A DNA stretch of 64,000 nucleotides, taken from the NCBI RefSeq assembly GCF_900199205.1, contig NZ_OBMJ01000001.1:2297001-2361000 (forward strand), given 5' to 3'. The notes under the pieces are model-generated. The model did not search any database. It was not told where the DNA came from and was given only the letters and a program-made list of their open reading frames with translations. A program made the translations under genes and the position numbers. Below are positions 7,763-15,810 of this stretch, piece by piece (the first letter of the stretch is position 1; each line of letters starts with the position of its first letter). The DNA comes from Streptomyces sp. 1331.2 (GTDB lineage Bacteria; Actinomycetota; Actinomycetes; Streptomycetales; Streptomycetaceae).

Positions 7763-9160
7763 CTACTGCGGCCAGGCGGCGTCGATGTCGGCGGCGGTCT
7801 TCTGGATCGACTGCCCTTCGGCGAACCAGGCGGTCAGCGACTTCCACTCCTGCCCGGCGCCGATCGCGGCCGGCATCAGGTCGGAGCCGTCGAAGCGGAA
7901 GGTGGCCGCCGGGTCGGTCAGCGCCTCGGCCGACAGCTTGTCGATCGGGTCGGTGTACAGGCTCTTGTCCACGCCCTGGTTGGCCGAGACCCAGCCGCTC
8001 GCGGTCTTCACCCGGCTGCTCGCCCAGTCCGAGCTGGACAGGTAGTTCTGCACCGCCTGCACCTCGGGCCGGTCGGAGAAGGCGGCCAGGAACTCGCCGC
8101 CGCCCTCGACCGGGTTGGCGACCGACGGGTTCACCGCCGGCAGGTGGAAGGCGAACACGTCCCCGTCCGGACCGACCTTGGTGCCCTTGGGCCACTGCGC
8201 CTCGTAGAAGGAGGCCTGCTGCAGCATCAGGCACTTGCCGCCCAGGATCGGCGTGCCCGCGTCCTGGAAGGTGGTGGTGGCGATCGACTTCACGTCGCCG
8301 AAGCCCGCGTTCGTCCAGGCCGGGTTCTGCATCCAGTCGGCGACGGTCTTCATCGCCGTGGTGATCTTGGGGTCGGAGAACTTCACCTGGTGGCCGACCC
8401 ACTGGTCGTACACCTCACCGCCGTACGAGCCCAGCACGACCTCCTCCAGCCAGTCGGTGGCCGGCCAGCCGGTGGCCGTACCGGAGGCGATGCCGCCGCA
8501 CCACGGCTTGGGGCCGCCCGCCTTGGCGATCCGGTCGCTGAGCGCCATCAGGTCCGCCCAGGTCTTCGGCACCTCGTAGCCGGCCGCCTTGAAGGCCTTC
8601 GGCGAGTACCAGACCAGCGACTTCATGTTGGCGCTCATCGGCGCCGCGTAGAAGGTTCCGTTGACCGAGCCGTAGGTCTTCCAGACCGGGCTCCACTTGT
8701 CCTGGTTGGCGACGGTCTGGGCGGGCGGCTTCGCCACCTTGCCGCTCTTCACCATCTGCGCCAGCAGGCCCGGCTGCGGGATGATCGCGAAGTCCGGCGC
8801 GTTGCCGCCGGTCACCCGGACCGGCAGCTGGGACTCGAAGTCGTTCGAACCCTCGTAACTGATCTTGATCCCGGTGCACTTGGCGAACTCGGCCCAGGAC
8901 TTCTCCAGGTTGTCAGACTCCGGGCTCAGGATGGACGCGAACATCGTCACCGTCGTGCCCGAATGCCCGGCGTACGGCTGGTACTTGGCGCAGTCGCCGG
9001 ACAGCGACTGAGCCGCGCCGCCTCCGCCGCCCCCCGAACCGCCGGAGCTGTTGGAGCAGGCCGCGGTCAGCGCCAGCGCCGCCAGCAGGGCGGGCACGGC
9101 GACCGCACGACGGCGGAAGGTACGGGAAGTCGATTGCGGCGCGGTCGGATTGGGGGTCAA
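7763..9160 (-). CDS. Extracellular sugar-binding lipoprotein of the ABC importer
   Basis: Solute-binding protein that captures a sugar outside the membrane and delivers it to the two downstream permeases. An arginine-rich n-region, hydrophobic core and lipobox LTAAC mark it as a lipoprotein; a Ser/Gly-rich linker follows. The mature part is a family 1-type binding domain (Trp/Tyr-rich, 465 residues in total). I chose the TTG at 9160 because GAGGAGAA lies 7 nt upstream and the signal peptide then starts 15 residues later; a longer frame to 9376 lacks support. A CGTTAACG palindrome at 9272-9279, about 110 bp upstream, could be a LacI-type half-operator but is short. No sugar hydrolase or LacI regulator is adjacent. 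Confidence 0.9.
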   Translation of the reverse strand: MTPNPTAPQSTSRTFRRRAVAVPALLAALALTAACSNSSGGSGGGGGGAAQSLSGDCAKYQPYAGHSGTTVTMFASILSPESDNLEKSWAEFAKCTGIKISYEGSNDFESQLPVRVTGGNAPDFAIIPQPGLLAQMVKSGKVAKPPAQTVANQDKWSPVWKTYGSVNGTFYAAPMSANMKSLVWYSPKAFKAAGYEVPKTWADLMALSDRIAKAGGPKPWCGGIASGTATGWPATDWLEEVVLGSYGGEVYDQWVGHQVKFSDPKITTAMKTVADWMQNPAWTNAGFGDVKSIATTTFQDAGTPILGGKCLMLQQASFYEAQWPKGTKVGPDGDVFAFHLPAVNPSVANPVEGGGEFLAAFSDRPEVQAVQNYLSSSDWASSRVKTASGWVSANQGVDKSLYTDPIDKLSAEALTDPAATFRFDGSDLMPAAIGAGQEWKSLTAWFAEGQSIQKTAADIDAAWPQ

Positions 9161-9439
9161 TGCGGTTCTCCTCGCCAGGGCGTGGCTGCCGACGGTGGCT
9201 GAACGACATTGCGCTGTACCGGAGATGGGCCCACAGGGGCACGGACGGAGGACGGCCGGACTGATCCAAGACGTTAACGCAGCAGCCCTCCTCCGCCAAG
9301 GTCCGCGTTCGACTTTCACCGGTCGGTGTCCCGACCGTGACCCACCACCAGGCGATTCCCGGATCGCCGCCACCACAAGTCGAAGGCCCCGCCCGGAATA
9401 TCCGAACAGGGCCTCCCCCTGGCACCGGGTCGGTAACCG

Positions 9440-10654
9440 TCAGAACAGCCGGATCGGCAGCTCCAGCAGACTGTTCACCACCAGCGACCCGCTCGACCGC
9501 AGCTCGGCGTCCGGCACCGCGAGCGACAGCTCCGGGAACCGCGCGAACAACGCCGGCAGCGCGACCCCCGCCTCCAGCCGGGCCAGCGGCGAACCCGGGC
9601 AGACGTGCGGGCCGTGCCCGAAGGACAGGTGGCGGCTCGGATCCCGGGTGACGTCGAACAGCTCCGCCGTCACCCCGTGCTGCAGCGGATCCCGGCCGAT
9701 CGCGTTGTACGAGACCAGCACCGGCTCACCCGCCGGGATCACCACGTCGCCGACCGGGATCGGCTCGGCCGTGAAGCGGAACAGGAAGTTGCTGGTCGGC
9801 GGCGTCCAGCGGAGCGACTCCTCAACCACCGCCTCCCAGGACACCTTCCCCGAACGCACCAGCTCCAGCTGGTCCGGGTGCGCCAGCAGCGCCCGCACCG
9901 CGTTGCCGATCAGGTTCACCGTGGTCTCGTGACCCGCCGCGATGATCACCCGCAGGGTGGCCGCGGCCTCCGCGTCGGTCAGCGCCCCGCCCTCGGTGTC
10001 GGCCGCCAGCAGCGCGCTCGCCAGGTCCTCACCGGGGGCCGAACGGCGCTGCGCCACCAGCTCGTTGACGAAGGCGTTCAGCCCGGCGATGGTCGCCTGG
10101 ATGCCCGCCGGGTCCGGCTTGACGCCGAAGAACCGCTCGTACAGGTCGCGCAGAACGGCGTGGTCCGACTCCGGAACGCCCAGCAGCGAGCAGATCACCG
10201 TCATCGGCAGCGGGAAGGCGAAGGCCGTCTTCAGGTCGACCACCGGCTCCCCCGCCGCCAGGGCGTCCAGCAGCGCGTGGGTGATCTCCTCGACCCGCGG
10301 ACGCATCAGCTCCACCCGGCGCGGGGTGAAGGCCTGCGCGACCAGCGCCCGCAGCCGACGGTGCTCGGCACCGTCCGTGGTCACCATGCTCGGTCCCGGC
10401 ACCGCCAGGCCGATCAGCGGCCAGGTCTTCGGCACCTCACCGCGCTGGTACGCCCCCCAGTGCGCGGCGTCCTTCACCAGCCGGGCGTCCGTCAGCAGCT
10501 CGCGCGCGGCCCCGTGCCGGGTCACCGCCCAGGCGGCCACACCACCGGGCAGCTCGATCGGCACCACCGGGCCGGCGGCCCGCAGCAGGGCACCCTCGGC
10601 CGCGTTGTCGCGGGCCAGCGGGTCGAGGACGATCGGGGCCGGGGCAGCGGTCAT
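9440..10654 (-). CDS. Cytochrome P450, CYP154-like (conservon-associated)
   Basis: Haem monooxygenase of 404 residues, soluble bacterial type. The I-helix oxygen-binding motif AGHETT is at 240-245, the K-helix ExxR is intact (E279-S-L-R282), and the haem loop FGHGPHVCPG has the axial cysteine at 352. Start ATG 10654 is chosen; an in-frame TTG at 10660 is possible. It is last in the six-gene cvn operon, 85 bp after a CYP157-like gene. CYP154/CYP157 pairs at the end of conservons are a known Streptomyces arrangement; the family assignment is by context and motif, not alignment. Substrate unknown. Confidence 0.92.
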   Translation of the reverse strand: MTAAPAPIVLDPLARDNAAEGALLRAAGPVVPIELPGGVAAWAVTRHGAARELLTDARLVKDAAHWGAYQRGEVPKTWPLIGLAVPGPSMVTTDGAEHRRLRALVAQAFTPRRVELMRPRVEEITHALLDALAAGEPVVDLKTAFAFPLPMTVICSLLGVPESDHAVLRDLYERFFGVKPDPAGIQATIAGLNAFVNELVAQRRSAPGEDLASALLAADTEGGALTDAEAAATLRVIIAAGHETTVNLIGNAVRALLAHPDQLELVRSGKVSWEAVVEESLRWTPPTSNFLFRFTAEPIPVGDVVIPAGEPVLVSYNAIGRDPLQHGVTAELFDVTRDPSRHLSFGHGPHVCPGSPLARLEAGVALPALFARFPELSLAVPDAELRSSGSLVVNSLLELPIRLF

Positions 10655-10682
10655 CGACAACTCTCTTTCGGACGACGGATAT

Positions 10683-10731
10683 CGACGCGGATCTGTAGCG
10701 CGACGCGGATCTGTAGCGCGACGCGGGTCGG
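10683..10731. repeat. 18-bp tandem repeat between the two P450 genes
   Basis: CGACGCGGATCTGTAGCG occurs twice in perfect tandem (10683-10700, 10701-10718), then a partial third copy to 10731. It occupies most of the 91-bp P450-P450 gap, just upstream of the second P450's ribosome binding site. Confidence 0.85.
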
Positions 10732-10745
10732 AGGACGGCGACGGA

Positions 10746-11990
10746 TCAGACCGGGTGGCCCGGGGTGAACGAGACCGGCAGCGCCACCAGCCCCCGCACC
10801 CAGGCCGACGGCCGCCACACCAGCGCGTGCTCGGCCACCGCCAGCCGCAGGTCCGGCAGCCGGTCCAGCAGCACCTCGATCGCCGTGGTGGCGATCACCT
10901 CGGCCGCCTCCTGGGCCGGGAACGGGCAGCCGTGCTCGCCGTACGAGTAGCTCATGTGCGCCCGGTTGCCCTCGGCCGGACGGCCGTCGGGCTGGCGCAC
11001 CGACGGGTCCGCGTTGGCCCCGGCGAAGCCCAGCAGCACCATGTCGCCCGCACCGATCCGCTGACCGCCCAGCTGGGTGTCCCGGACCGCCCAGCGCCCG
11101 GCGAAGATCTGCGTCGGGGTGTCCTCCCAGAGCGCCTCGTTCAGCGCCTGGCTGATGCTGCGCCGACCGCCCGCCAGCGAGGCGGCGAACCGCTCGTCGG
11201 TGAGCATCAGCCGCAGCGCGTTGGAGATCCAGTACGAGGACGGCTGGTGGCCGGCGATCAGCAGCACCCGCAGGTCGCGCATCACCTCGTCGTGGGTCAG
11301 CCCGGCCTCGTGCGCCAGCATCCGCGAGGCCACGTCGGCCCCCGGGTACTCGGCCTTCTCCTCCACCAGCGCGAGCATCAGCTCCAGCAGCCGCTGGGCG
11401 CCGGCCGGCGCGTCCGGGCCGCCGTCCAGCATGGCCAGCAGCGCCGTGATCAGCTGCGGCGCCTGCTCCTCGTCCAGGCCGAGCACCCGGCACAGCACCA
11501 GCAGCGGCATCCGGTGCGCGTACTCGGCGACCAGGTCGGCCTCGCCGCGCCCGGCGAACTCGTCGATCAGCCCGTCGGCGATCTCCTCCGCGTGCTTGCG
11601 CAGCTCGTACGGGTCGATCCCGGCCAGCGCGTCGGTGACCGCGCGGGAGCGCCGGACGTGCTCCTCGCCCTCGGCGTAGAGGATCGAGGGGACGGGCGCC
11701 ATCATCGGCTTCAGCGGCCAGTCGGCGGGCAGCGTCTCCCAGGCGTGCCAGCGGCTGGAATCGCGGCCGAACAGCTGCGGCTGACCGGTCACCTGCTGCA
11801 GTTCGCGGTAGCCGATGACCAGCCAGGCGGGCACGCCGCCGGCCAGCTCGACCGGGGCGACCGGTCCGTGCGCGGCCCGCAGCTCGCGGTAGAGCTGGGC
11901 CGGGTCGGTCTGGAAGCGCGGCCCGTACAGCGGCGTGGCGCCGGCATGCGCCGGGCAGCCCGGGGGCGGGGTGGCGGCGGGCTCGGTCAC
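10746..11990 (-). CDS. Cytochrome P450 lacking the K-helix ExxR, CYP157-like
   Basis: P450-fold protein of 414 residues in the cvn operon. The haem-ligand loop is present (YGEHGCPFPA, cysteine 355), but the otherwise near-invariant K-helix ExxR reads E285-A-L-W288, with tryptophan replacing arginine. The I-helix reads AGHQPS (246-251), lacking the usual acid-Thr pair. CYP157 proteins of Streptomyces are known for losing ExxR, which fits the position next to a CYP154-like gene. GTG start at 11990 follows GAGGAGAG; the cvnD stop is 34 nt upstream, and the gap holds a duplicated copy of this start region. Whether it oxidises a substrate or acts as a non-catalytic partner is unknown. Confidence 0.9.
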   Translation of the reverse strand: MTEPAATPPPGCPAHAGATPLYGPRFQTDPAQLYRELRAAHGPVAPVELAGGVPAWLVIGYRELQQVTGQPQLFGRDSSRWHAWETLPADWPLKPMMAPVPSILYAEGEEHVRRSRAVTDALAGIDPYELRKHAEEIADGLIDEFAGRGEADLVAEYAHRMPLLVLCRVLGLDEEQAPQLITALLAMLDGGPDAPAGAQRLLELMLALVEEKAEYPGADVASRMLAHEAGLTHDEVMRDLRVLLIAGHQPSSYWISNALRLMLTDERFAASLAGGRRSISQALNEALWEDTPTQIFAGRWAVRDTQLGGQRIGAGDMVLLGFAGANADPSVRQPDGRPAEGNRAHMSYSYGEHGCPFPAQEAAEVIATTAIEVLLDRLPDLRLAVAEHALVWRPSAWVRGLVALPVSFTPGHPV

Positions 11991-12046
11991 GGGGTGCTCT
12001 CCTCGTACGCGGACTCGGACTCGGTCACGGCGTGCTCTCCTCGTAC
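11982..12046 (-). repeat. Duplicated ribosome-binding-site/start segment between cvnD and the CYP157-like gene
   Basis: A 27-bp segment (11982-12008) containing the GAGGAG ribosome binding site and GTG start of the P450 recurs at 12020-12046 with one mismatch, offset by 38 bp. The upstream copy is the end of cvnD and carries its own GTG, which would open a 13-codon frame ending at the second copy's CCGTGA. See findings. Confidence 0.8.
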
Positions 12047-12750
12047 ATGGACGGTGCGGCGGCGGCCGTCTCCGTGGACGGTGCCGCGGCGACCGGTTCC
12101 ATCGCCGGTGCGGGGGCGGCCGGTTCCATCGCCGATTCGGCGGCGGCCAGTTCGGCCTCGGCGAGCTCGGTCAGGTGGTGGACCAGGTCGATCAGCACCC
12201 GCTTGCCGGACTCGCGGTCGCGCGCGTCGCAGTCCACCAGCGGCACCGAGTCCGGCAGGTCCAGCGCCTCGCGTACCTGCTCCAGGGTGTGCGTCGGCTC
12301 GCCGAAGTTGTTGCGGGCCACGATGAACGGGGTGCCGTGGTGCTCCAGCCGGTCGATCGCGTACCAGGACTCCTCCAGCCGCCGGGTGTCCACCAGGACG
12401 ACCGCGCCCAGGGCGCCGCTGAACAGGCGGTCCCAGAGGAACCAGAAACGTTCCTGCCCGGGCGCACCGAACAGGTACAGCACCTGGCGCTCGGAGAGGG
12501 TGATCCGGCCGAAGTCGAAGGCGACCGTGGTGGAGCGCTTGCCCCAGGTGCCGGCCGGGTCGATGCCCTCCCCCGCCCGGGTCATCACCTCCTCGGTGTT
12601 CAGCGGGCGGATCTCGCTGACCGAGCCGACCAGGGTGGTCTTGCCCACGCCGAAGCCGCCGACCACGACGATCTTCAGCGCGTTGTCGGCGGTCGCCCGT
12701 AGCGGGGTGCGCTCGGCGGCGGGCCGGACGTCAGAGCCGTTGGAGGCCAT
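12025..12750 (-). CDS. cvnD: Conservon GTP-binding protein (CvnD-like)
   Basis: Small Ras/MglA-like GTPase, 241 residues. The P-loop GGFGVGKTT is at 31-39, with a switch region EVMTRAGEGID and a G3-like stretch in LFGAPGQERFWFLW. Family knowledge: CvnD works with the sensor CvnA, the roadblock protein CvnB and the DUF742 protein CvnC in a membrane-associated complex reminiscent of eukaryotic G-protein signalling, and conservons affect development and secondary metabolism. The C-terminal 45 residues are Pro/Ala/Glu-rich and presumably disordered. Its start lies within the end of cvnC (20-bp overlap), showing translational coupling. Confidence 0.94.
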   Translation of the reverse strand: MASNGSDVRPAAERTPLRATADNALKIVVVGGFGVGKTTLVGSVSEIRPLNTEEVMTRAGEGIDPAGTWGKRSTTVAFDFGRITLSERQVLYLFGAPGQERFWFLWDRLFSGALGAVVLVDTRRLEESWYAIDRLEHHGTPFIVARNNFGEPTHTLEQVREALDLPDSVPLVDCDARDRESGKRVLIDLVHHLTELAEAELAAAESAMEPAAPAPAMEPVAAAPSTETAAAAPSMYEESTP

Positions 12751-13099
12751 GCAGCACCTGCTTCAGCGTGTCGAGGTCGGGCAGCCGGGCCTTGTTCGGC
12801 GCGAACCGGGGGTGGCGGGCGGTGACCGCCCCGGACTCCAGCAGGTCACCGAGCAGGATCTTCACCACCGAGACGGGCAGCGCCAGCTCCGCCGCCACCT
12901 CCACCACCGCGGTCGGGGCCTCGCACAGCCGCAGGATCCGGACGTGCTCCGACTGCATCCCGGGTGCCGGCTGCCGTTCGGCGACGATCAGGGTGACCAG
13001 GTCGAAGGCGTTCTCCGGGGACCGGCTGCGGCCCTTGGTGATGGTGTAGAGGCGGTCCGGGTCGTCGTCGCGGCCCGGCAGCACCGGCCCCGCGGTCAT
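12731..13099 (-). CDS. cvnC: DUF742 winged-helix protein (CvnC-like)
   Basis: Conservon component of 122 residues with the DUF742 fold: RLYTITKGRSRS near the N-terminus, then a helix-turn-helix-like region (ILRLCEAPTAVVEVAAEL...VVKILLGDLLESGAV). Its exact job is unknown; it is thought to connect the roadblock protein and the GTPase. I chose the ATG at 13099 because it overlaps the cvnB stop by ATGA; a longer frame to 13282 would run far into cvnB. It overlaps cvnD by 20 bp at its end. Confidence 0.93.
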   Translation of the reverse strand: MTAGPVLPGRDDDPDRLYTITKGRSRSPENAFDLVTLIVAERQPAPGMQSEHVRILRLCEAPTAVVEVAAELALPVSVVKILLGDLLESGAVTARHPRFAPNKARLPDLDTLKQVLHGLQRL

Positions 13100-13542
13100 A
13101 TCCCGGCGCTCTCTCGTGTGGCGGCCCCCTCGGCTTCGCCCTCCCCGCCCCGGGCCGGCGCGCTGAGGTGGACGCCGATCTGCTCGATCAGGCCGTGCAT
13201 GTTGTGGCCGACCACGCCCACGTCCGCGTCGTCGTCCGTGACCACCGCCAGGTGGGCACCCTCGCCGGCCGCCACGATGCACAGGATGCCGCCGTGGAAC
13301 TCGGTCATCGACTGGCGGACGCCGCCGCTGCCGTCGCCGAACTCGATCGAGGCGCCGTGGGCCAGGCTCTGCAGACCGGAGGCGATCGCGGCCAGCTGGT
13401 CGGCCTGGTCGGTGCCCAGCCCGGCGGTGTGGCAGAGCTTGAGGCCGTCGGCAGAGAGAACCAGGGCGTGCCGGGTGCCGGGGGTTGCCGCCAGCAGGTT
13501 TTCCAACAGCCAGTCGAGGTCGCGGTCGGTGGCGCTGCTCAT
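13096..13542 (-). CDS. cvnB: Roadblock/LC7 domain protein (CvnB-like)
   Basis: 148-residue protein that is almost entirely one roadblock/LC7 domain (LDWLLENLLAATPGTRHALVL... through HLAVVTDDDADVG). Roadblock proteins bind MglA/Ras-like GTPases, fitting a regulatory role towards CvnD. It overlaps cvnA by 4 bp (ATGA) and cvnC by 4 bp, with AAGGA before the ATG at 13542. Confidence 0.95.
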   Translation of the reverse strand: MSSATDRDLDWLLENLLAATPGTRHALVLSADGLKLCHTAGLGTDQADQLAAIASGLQSLAHGASIEFGDGSGGVRQSMTEFHGGILCIVAAGEGAHLAVVTDDDADVGVVGHNMHGLIEQIGVHLSAPARGGEGEAEGAATRESAGI

Positions 13543-15362
13543 GGGGAGTCCTTCTCGGTGACGGGGGAAGCGTCGGGCGTGGTGTCGGTGTCCGTGGTCG
13601 GCGCCCCGGCGGCGTGCTGCTCGGCCTCCGGGGGGCGGGCGGCGGCCCGGCGGAACGCGCCGAACCGGGCGGCCGCGCTCACCGCGTCGCTGCGTACGGG
13701 CTTCGCTGCCGGGGCCGCCGCCGGGGCGGTGACGGCCAGCGTCTGCCCGCGACGGCGCTGCGGCAGGCCGCTGTCGGTCATCCGGGCGGGCGCGGGCGGC
13801 AGCTGGGCGGGTGCGGGCGGCAGCTGGGCTGGGACGGCAGGTGCCGCCGTGACGGCGGGCGCAGCGGGTGCCCCGGTAACGGCCGGCACGGCGGGTGCCT
13901 GGGGCGCCGGCGGCAGGGGAGCGCGCGCCGAACGTGCGGGCGCCGGGCGTGCGGAGCTCAGCGCGGGTGCCAAGGCGGAAGTCAGCGCGGGGCGCGCGGA
14001 CTCCGCGGCCGGCGCCTGGGTCGAGACGGGCGCCGGAGCGGTCTCCGGAGCCGGGTGCGAGACCAGCTGCTGCGGGATCAGCATCACCACCCCCGTACCG
14101 CCGCGCGCCGACGGCCGGAAGGAGATCTGCAGCCCGTGCTTGCGGGCCAGCACGCCGACCACCGCGAGGCCCAGCCGGGTGCCGGCGGAGAGCGTGGTGA
14201 GGTCCAGCGGCTCGGCGGAGACGGCCCGTTCGGCCCGGCGCAGCCAGCTCTCGCCCAGGCCCAGGCCGCTGTCCTCGACGGTGACCGCCAGCCCGGCCGG
14301 CACCTCCTCGACGTAGACGTGCACCTCGGCCGGTGGGGCGGAGAAGTTGGTGGCGTTGTCCAGCAGCTCGGCCAGTGCGTGCATGATGCCCTCGGCCGCG
14401 AACCCGGCCACCGCGGCCGTGCTGGCGTTGTGCAGCCGCACCCGCTGGTAGGCGCCGATCCGGCCGAGCGCGCCGCGCAGCACCGACTCCACCGCGATCG
14501 GCTTGGCCCAGCGGCGGCCCGAACGGGCGCCGGTGAGCACCGCGATGCTGTCGGCCATCCGGCCCGCCTGGGCGGTCGAGTGGTCCAGGCGCAGCAGGTC
14601 GCCCAGGACCTCCTCGTCATGCCGGTGCTGCATCTCGCGCAGCTCGGCGTGCATGCTCGTGGCCAGCGCCTGCACGCGCCCGGCGGCGGTCGCGCAGACG
14701 GCGAGCGCGGCGGCCCGCAGCCGCTCGCCCCGGCCGATCTCCTCGCCGACGGCGCGCAGCAGCGCGTACTGGGGGTGCTTGCGGTAGGCGGCCAGCGCAC
14801 TGTCCACGGCCGCGCCGCCCCGCAGCTTCTTCACCACCTCGGGCAGGACGCCCTCGGCGATCCCGTCCAGCTCGGCCCGCTCGGCCTCGGCCTGCGCCCG
14901 GCCCGCCTCCGCCTCGGCCCGCTCGGCGTCCCACTGGGCCCGCAGCCGGGCCAGCTCGGTGTGCATGGCCGCGACCTCCGCCTCCGTGCGGGCCCGCTCC
15001 GCACGGGCGGCGTCCCGCTCGGTCTGCGCGGCGCCGACCAGCTCCCTGGCCGCCGCCTCGGCCTGCCGGGCGGAGCCGACGGCAACCAGCGCGGTCATCG
15101 TCTCCTGGTGCTGCGCGGCCAGGTCCTCGGCCAGTGCGCGGGAGCGCTCGGCGCCGAGCGCCGCCAGGCCGACGGCGATCAGCCATAGCACCGTCACGGC
15201 GCCCACCGCGAGGGCAGTCAGCGGCTGGTGCGCGCCCAGGGCCCGGCTGACGCCGACGGGTGCGGCGGCCAGCGCCAGCAGGACGGCGGCCGCCGTCAGG
15301 GCGACGGTGCGCGGCTCGGGCCGTCGGCGCGGCCGGCCGTCGGGGCTGGGGGCTTCTCTCAT
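13539..15362 (-). CDS. cvnA: Conservon sensor histidine kinase-like ATPase (CvnA-like)
   Basis: Membrane sensor of the conservon, 607 residues. Two transmembrane helices occupy about residues 20-70, with only a short external loop. A long coiled-coil rich in Ala/Glu/Arg follows (about 75-175), then a nitrate/nitrite sensor-like DHp region and a HATPase_c domain (ELLDNATNFSAP as N-box, DSGLGLGES as G1 box). The last 200 residues are a Pro/Ala-rich linker. There is no clear phospho-acceptor histidine in an H-box, as is common in this group. I chose the ATG at 15362 with GAGGA 8 nt upstream; a TTG at 15380 is in frame. First gene of the operon; 23-bp direct repeats lie 216-284 bp upstream. Confidence 0.93.
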   Translation of the reverse strand: MREAPSPDGRPRRRPEPRTVALTAAAVLLALAAAPVGVSRALGAHQPLTALAVGAVTVLWLIAVGLAALGAERSRALAEDLAAQHQETMTALVAVGSARQAEAAARELVGAAQTERDAARAERARTEAEVAAMHTELARLRAQWDAERAEAEAGRAQAEAERAELDGIAEGVLPEVVKKLRGGAAVDSALAAYRKHPQYALLRAVGEEIGRGERLRAAALAVCATAAGRVQALATSMHAELREMQHRHDEEVLGDLLRLDHSTAQAGRMADSIAVLTGARSGRRWAKPIAVESVLRGALGRIGAYQRVRLHNASTAAVAGFAAEGIMHALAELLDNATNFSAPPAEVHVYVEEVPAGLAVTVEDSGLGLGESWLRRAERAVSAEPLDLTTLSAGTRLGLAVVGVLARKHGLQISFRPSARGGTGVVMLIPQQLVSHPAPETAPAPVSTQAPAAESARPALTSALAPALSSARPAPARSARAPLPPAPQAPAVPAVTGAPAAPAVTAAPAVPAQLPPAPAQLPPAPARMTDSGLPQRRRGQTLAVTAPAAAPAAKPVRSDAVSAAARFGAFRRAAARPPEAEQHAAGAPTTDTDTTPDASPVTEKDSP

Positions 15363-15577
15363 CGGTGCGGTCCTCGGCAACGTCGGCGGGCGGCGGCACG
15401 GGCGGCGGGTCGACGACGGTCGCGACCGCCGACAGCTGGTCGGGCGCAGATACGAGACCGCCCGGTGACGTTGCGAAAACGTCTCCGGGCGGCTGATCGG
15501 TTCACGCTTATGCGCCGATCATATCGATTCAGACATTGGCCTCAAGTGGCCAGTTGACGGGCAGTCTCCTTCATCCA

Positions 15578-15646
15578 CGTCCCGTACGCCGATTCCTCCG
15601 CGTCCCGTGCACCGATTCATGCACGTCCCGTCCACCGATCGGTGAC
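15578..15646. repeat. Three 23-bp direct repeats upstream of the conservon
   Basis: Three contiguous 23-bp units (15578-15600, 15601-15623, 15624-15646) each begin CGTCCCGT and continue with NCRCCGATYS. They lie 216-284 bp upstream of cvnA in a 430-bp gap (15381-15810) otherwise free of intact genes. The 23-bp phase, about two helical turns, suits cooperative binding of a regulator, but that is inference. Bases 15381-15577 show nothing else I can name. Confidence 0.6.
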
Positions 15647-15687
15647 GCAACCGCCGCACGACCGAGTGGCCCGGTTCACAGTCGGGC

Positions 15688-15801
15688 TCAGCCCAGCTTC
15701 CGCTCGACCGCCGCCCGGACGGCCTTCGGGTCCAGCCCGTGATCGGCGACCACCCGCACCCCCTGGTTGACACTCGCGCGGGTGTCAACCCCGGTTGACA
15801 A
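15688..15801 (-). pseudogene. Short ORF or 3' remnant resembling the end of a Clp N-terminal-domain protein
   Basis: From a TTG at 15801 to TGA at 15688 one frame encodes 37 residues ending VVADHGLDPKAVRAAVERKL-G. The pattern (V/L)LADhGLDPxAVRAAVExxLG is typical of the last two helices of a Clp_N repeat. Nothing upstream in frame encodes the rest, because the reductase gene's TGA is only 9 nt away in the same frame. I read it as a decayed remnant, or less likely a genuine peptide; the 36-bp palindrome cluster overlaps its beginning. Confidence 0.3.
15765..15800. promoter_or_regulatory. Cluster of three inverted/direct GGTTGACA half-sites
   Basis: GGTTGACAC (15765-15773), its complement GTGTCAACC (15782-15790) and GGTTGACA (15793-15800) form two overlapping palindromes, one with 8-bp and one with 2-bp spacing (TGTCAACC-CC-GGTTGACA). 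This resembles a dimeric repressor operator. It lies after the reductase stop and overlaps the small remnant ORF, so its target gene is unclear. Confidence 0.55.
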
Positions 15802-15810
15802 TCTCGGGGG

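Larger units (their letters stand above)
9440..15362 (-). other. Conservon (cvn) operon with two P450 genes
   Basis: Six genes in one direction: sensor, roadblock, DUF742, GTPase, CYP157-like and CYP154-like. The first four overlap end to end. Gene order matches the extended conservons of Streptomyces coelicolor that end in a P450 pair. Which numbered conservon this corresponds to cannot be told by eye. Confidence 0.9.

Noticed and set aside
15519..15788. An 89-residue frame between cvnA and the reductase gene
   Set aside because: It runs through the 23-bp repeats and palindromes in a different frame from the Clp_N-like remnant and has no recognisable motif.
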